Shown here: positions 4,921 through 5,160 of the stretch, piece by piece | Layout of the letters: the number at the start of each line of letters is the position of its first letter | Numbering within the stretch: position 1 is the stretch's first letter | Origin: Acidimicrobiaceae bacterium | GTDB taxonomy: Bacteria > Actinomycetota > Acidimicrobiia > Acidimicrobiales > RAAP-2 | Length of the DNA: 5,160 nt | Assembly (NCBI GenBank): GCA_003135595.1 | Contig: PLCI01000055.1 | Coordinates: 1-5,160, forward strand | Reading direction: 5' to 3' | Notes under the pieces: generated by a model | Databases searched by the model: none | The model's input: the letters and a program-made list of their open reading frames with translations, nothing else | Told to the model about the DNA's origin: nothing | Translations under genes and position numbers: made by a program

Positions 4921-5160
4921 CCCGGCGGTGCGCCGCCGCATGCGAACGCTGCCGGTGGTCCGCGAGTTCCCCTGGCGCGCGACCCGGGATCCGTGGCGCA
5001 TCCTGGTGGCGGAGATCGCCTGCCAGCAGACCCAGGCGCAACGAGCCGTCGTGGCGTACGAGCGCGTCTGCGAGCGGTTCCCGACGCCGCAAGCGTGCGC
5101 GGCGGCCTCCCTTGGCGACCTGCTCGACGCCTGGCGCGGGCTCGGCTACTACCGCAGGGC
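4916..5160 (+). CDS. mutY: A/G-specific adenine glycosylase (MutY), 3'-truncated
   Basis: This open frame runs off the right edge; 81 residues are visible out of the roughly 290-350 usual for the family. FPWR, RDPWRILVAEIACQQTQ and GLGYYRR match the N-terminal helix-hairpin-helix glycosylase domain of MutY. Glu33 in AEIACQQTQ sits at the catalytic Glu position (Glu37 in E. coli). The enzyme removes adenine mispaired with 8-oxoguanine or guanine in base-excision repair. The second catalytic residue (Asp), the 4Fe-4S cysteines and the C-terminal recognition domain lie outside the window. The start is uncertain: GTG 4916 gives the N-terminal length closest to relatives; GTG 4928 and ATG 4940 are alternatives, and none has a Shine-Dalgarno. 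The MACHINERY looks ordinary except that the common MLQQTQ is ACQQTQ. It follows the MaoC gene by 13 bases and is probably cotranscribed without a functional link. Confidence 0.87.
   Translation, partial: MTPAVRRRMRTLPVVREFPWRATRDPWRILVAEIACQQTQAQRAVVAYERVCERFPTPQACAAASLGDLLDAWRGLGYYRR

Noticed and set aside
4910..5092. 60-codon minus-strand open frame
   Set aside because: It is antisense to an unmistakable MutY N-terminal domain.
1..5160. tRNA, rRNA, CRISPR, insertion-sequence or phage signatures
   Set aside because: None seen: the window is almost fully covered by protein genes and no long direct repeats or transposase-like sequence were found.

Overview
The window is very GC-rich, densely coded DNA with GTG starts and promoter-like boxes placed directly against start codons. 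This suggests a high-GC actinobacterium, perhaps from a less-studied lineage such as Acidimicrobiia; the lineage is inference only. Six protein genes fill nearly all of it. There is no gene-free stretch above 300 bases, and I see no RNA gene, mobile element or CRISPR array.

Layout from left to right: (1) the 3' part of a CitE-like CoA-ester lyase gene (+); (2) an acyl-CoA dehydrogenase with an N-terminal extension typical of (2S)-methylsuccinyl-CoA dehydrogenase (-), meeting gene 1 tail to tail with one base between the stop codons; (3) a small conserved protein resembling DUF6941 (+), divergent from gene 2; (4) a polytopic membrane protein of unknown function (-), whose 3' end overlaps that of gene 3 by 41 bases; (5) a single hot-dog MaoC-type dehydratase (+), divergent from gene 4; (6) the 5' part of a MutY-type A/G-specific adenine glycosylase (+), 13 bases after gene 5 and running off the window.

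Genes 1, 2 and 5 fit three steps of the ethylmalonyl-CoA pathway of acetyl-CoA assimilation: methylsuccinyl-CoA to mesaconyl-CoA (dehydrogenase), mesaconyl-CoA to beta-methylmalyl-CoA (hydratase), and its cleavage to glyoxylate and propionyl-CoA (lyase). The pathway's carboxylase/reductase (ccr) and mutase are not in the window and could lie left of base 1. Unusually, the three genes are on alternating strands and are interrupted by the DUF6941-like and membrane-protein genes.

The main regulatory observation is that three of the starts have a TAGNNT box 6 or 7 bases before a GTG codon, and a fourth has a weaker version. This is the geometry of leaderless actinobacterial promoters. Several strong inverted repeats lie at or near the convergent gene ends. 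I found no clearly new biological system. The most worthwhile leads are the repeated leaderless layout, the MaoC protein whose usual catalytic Asp position holds Asn, and the hairpins near the convergent ends.
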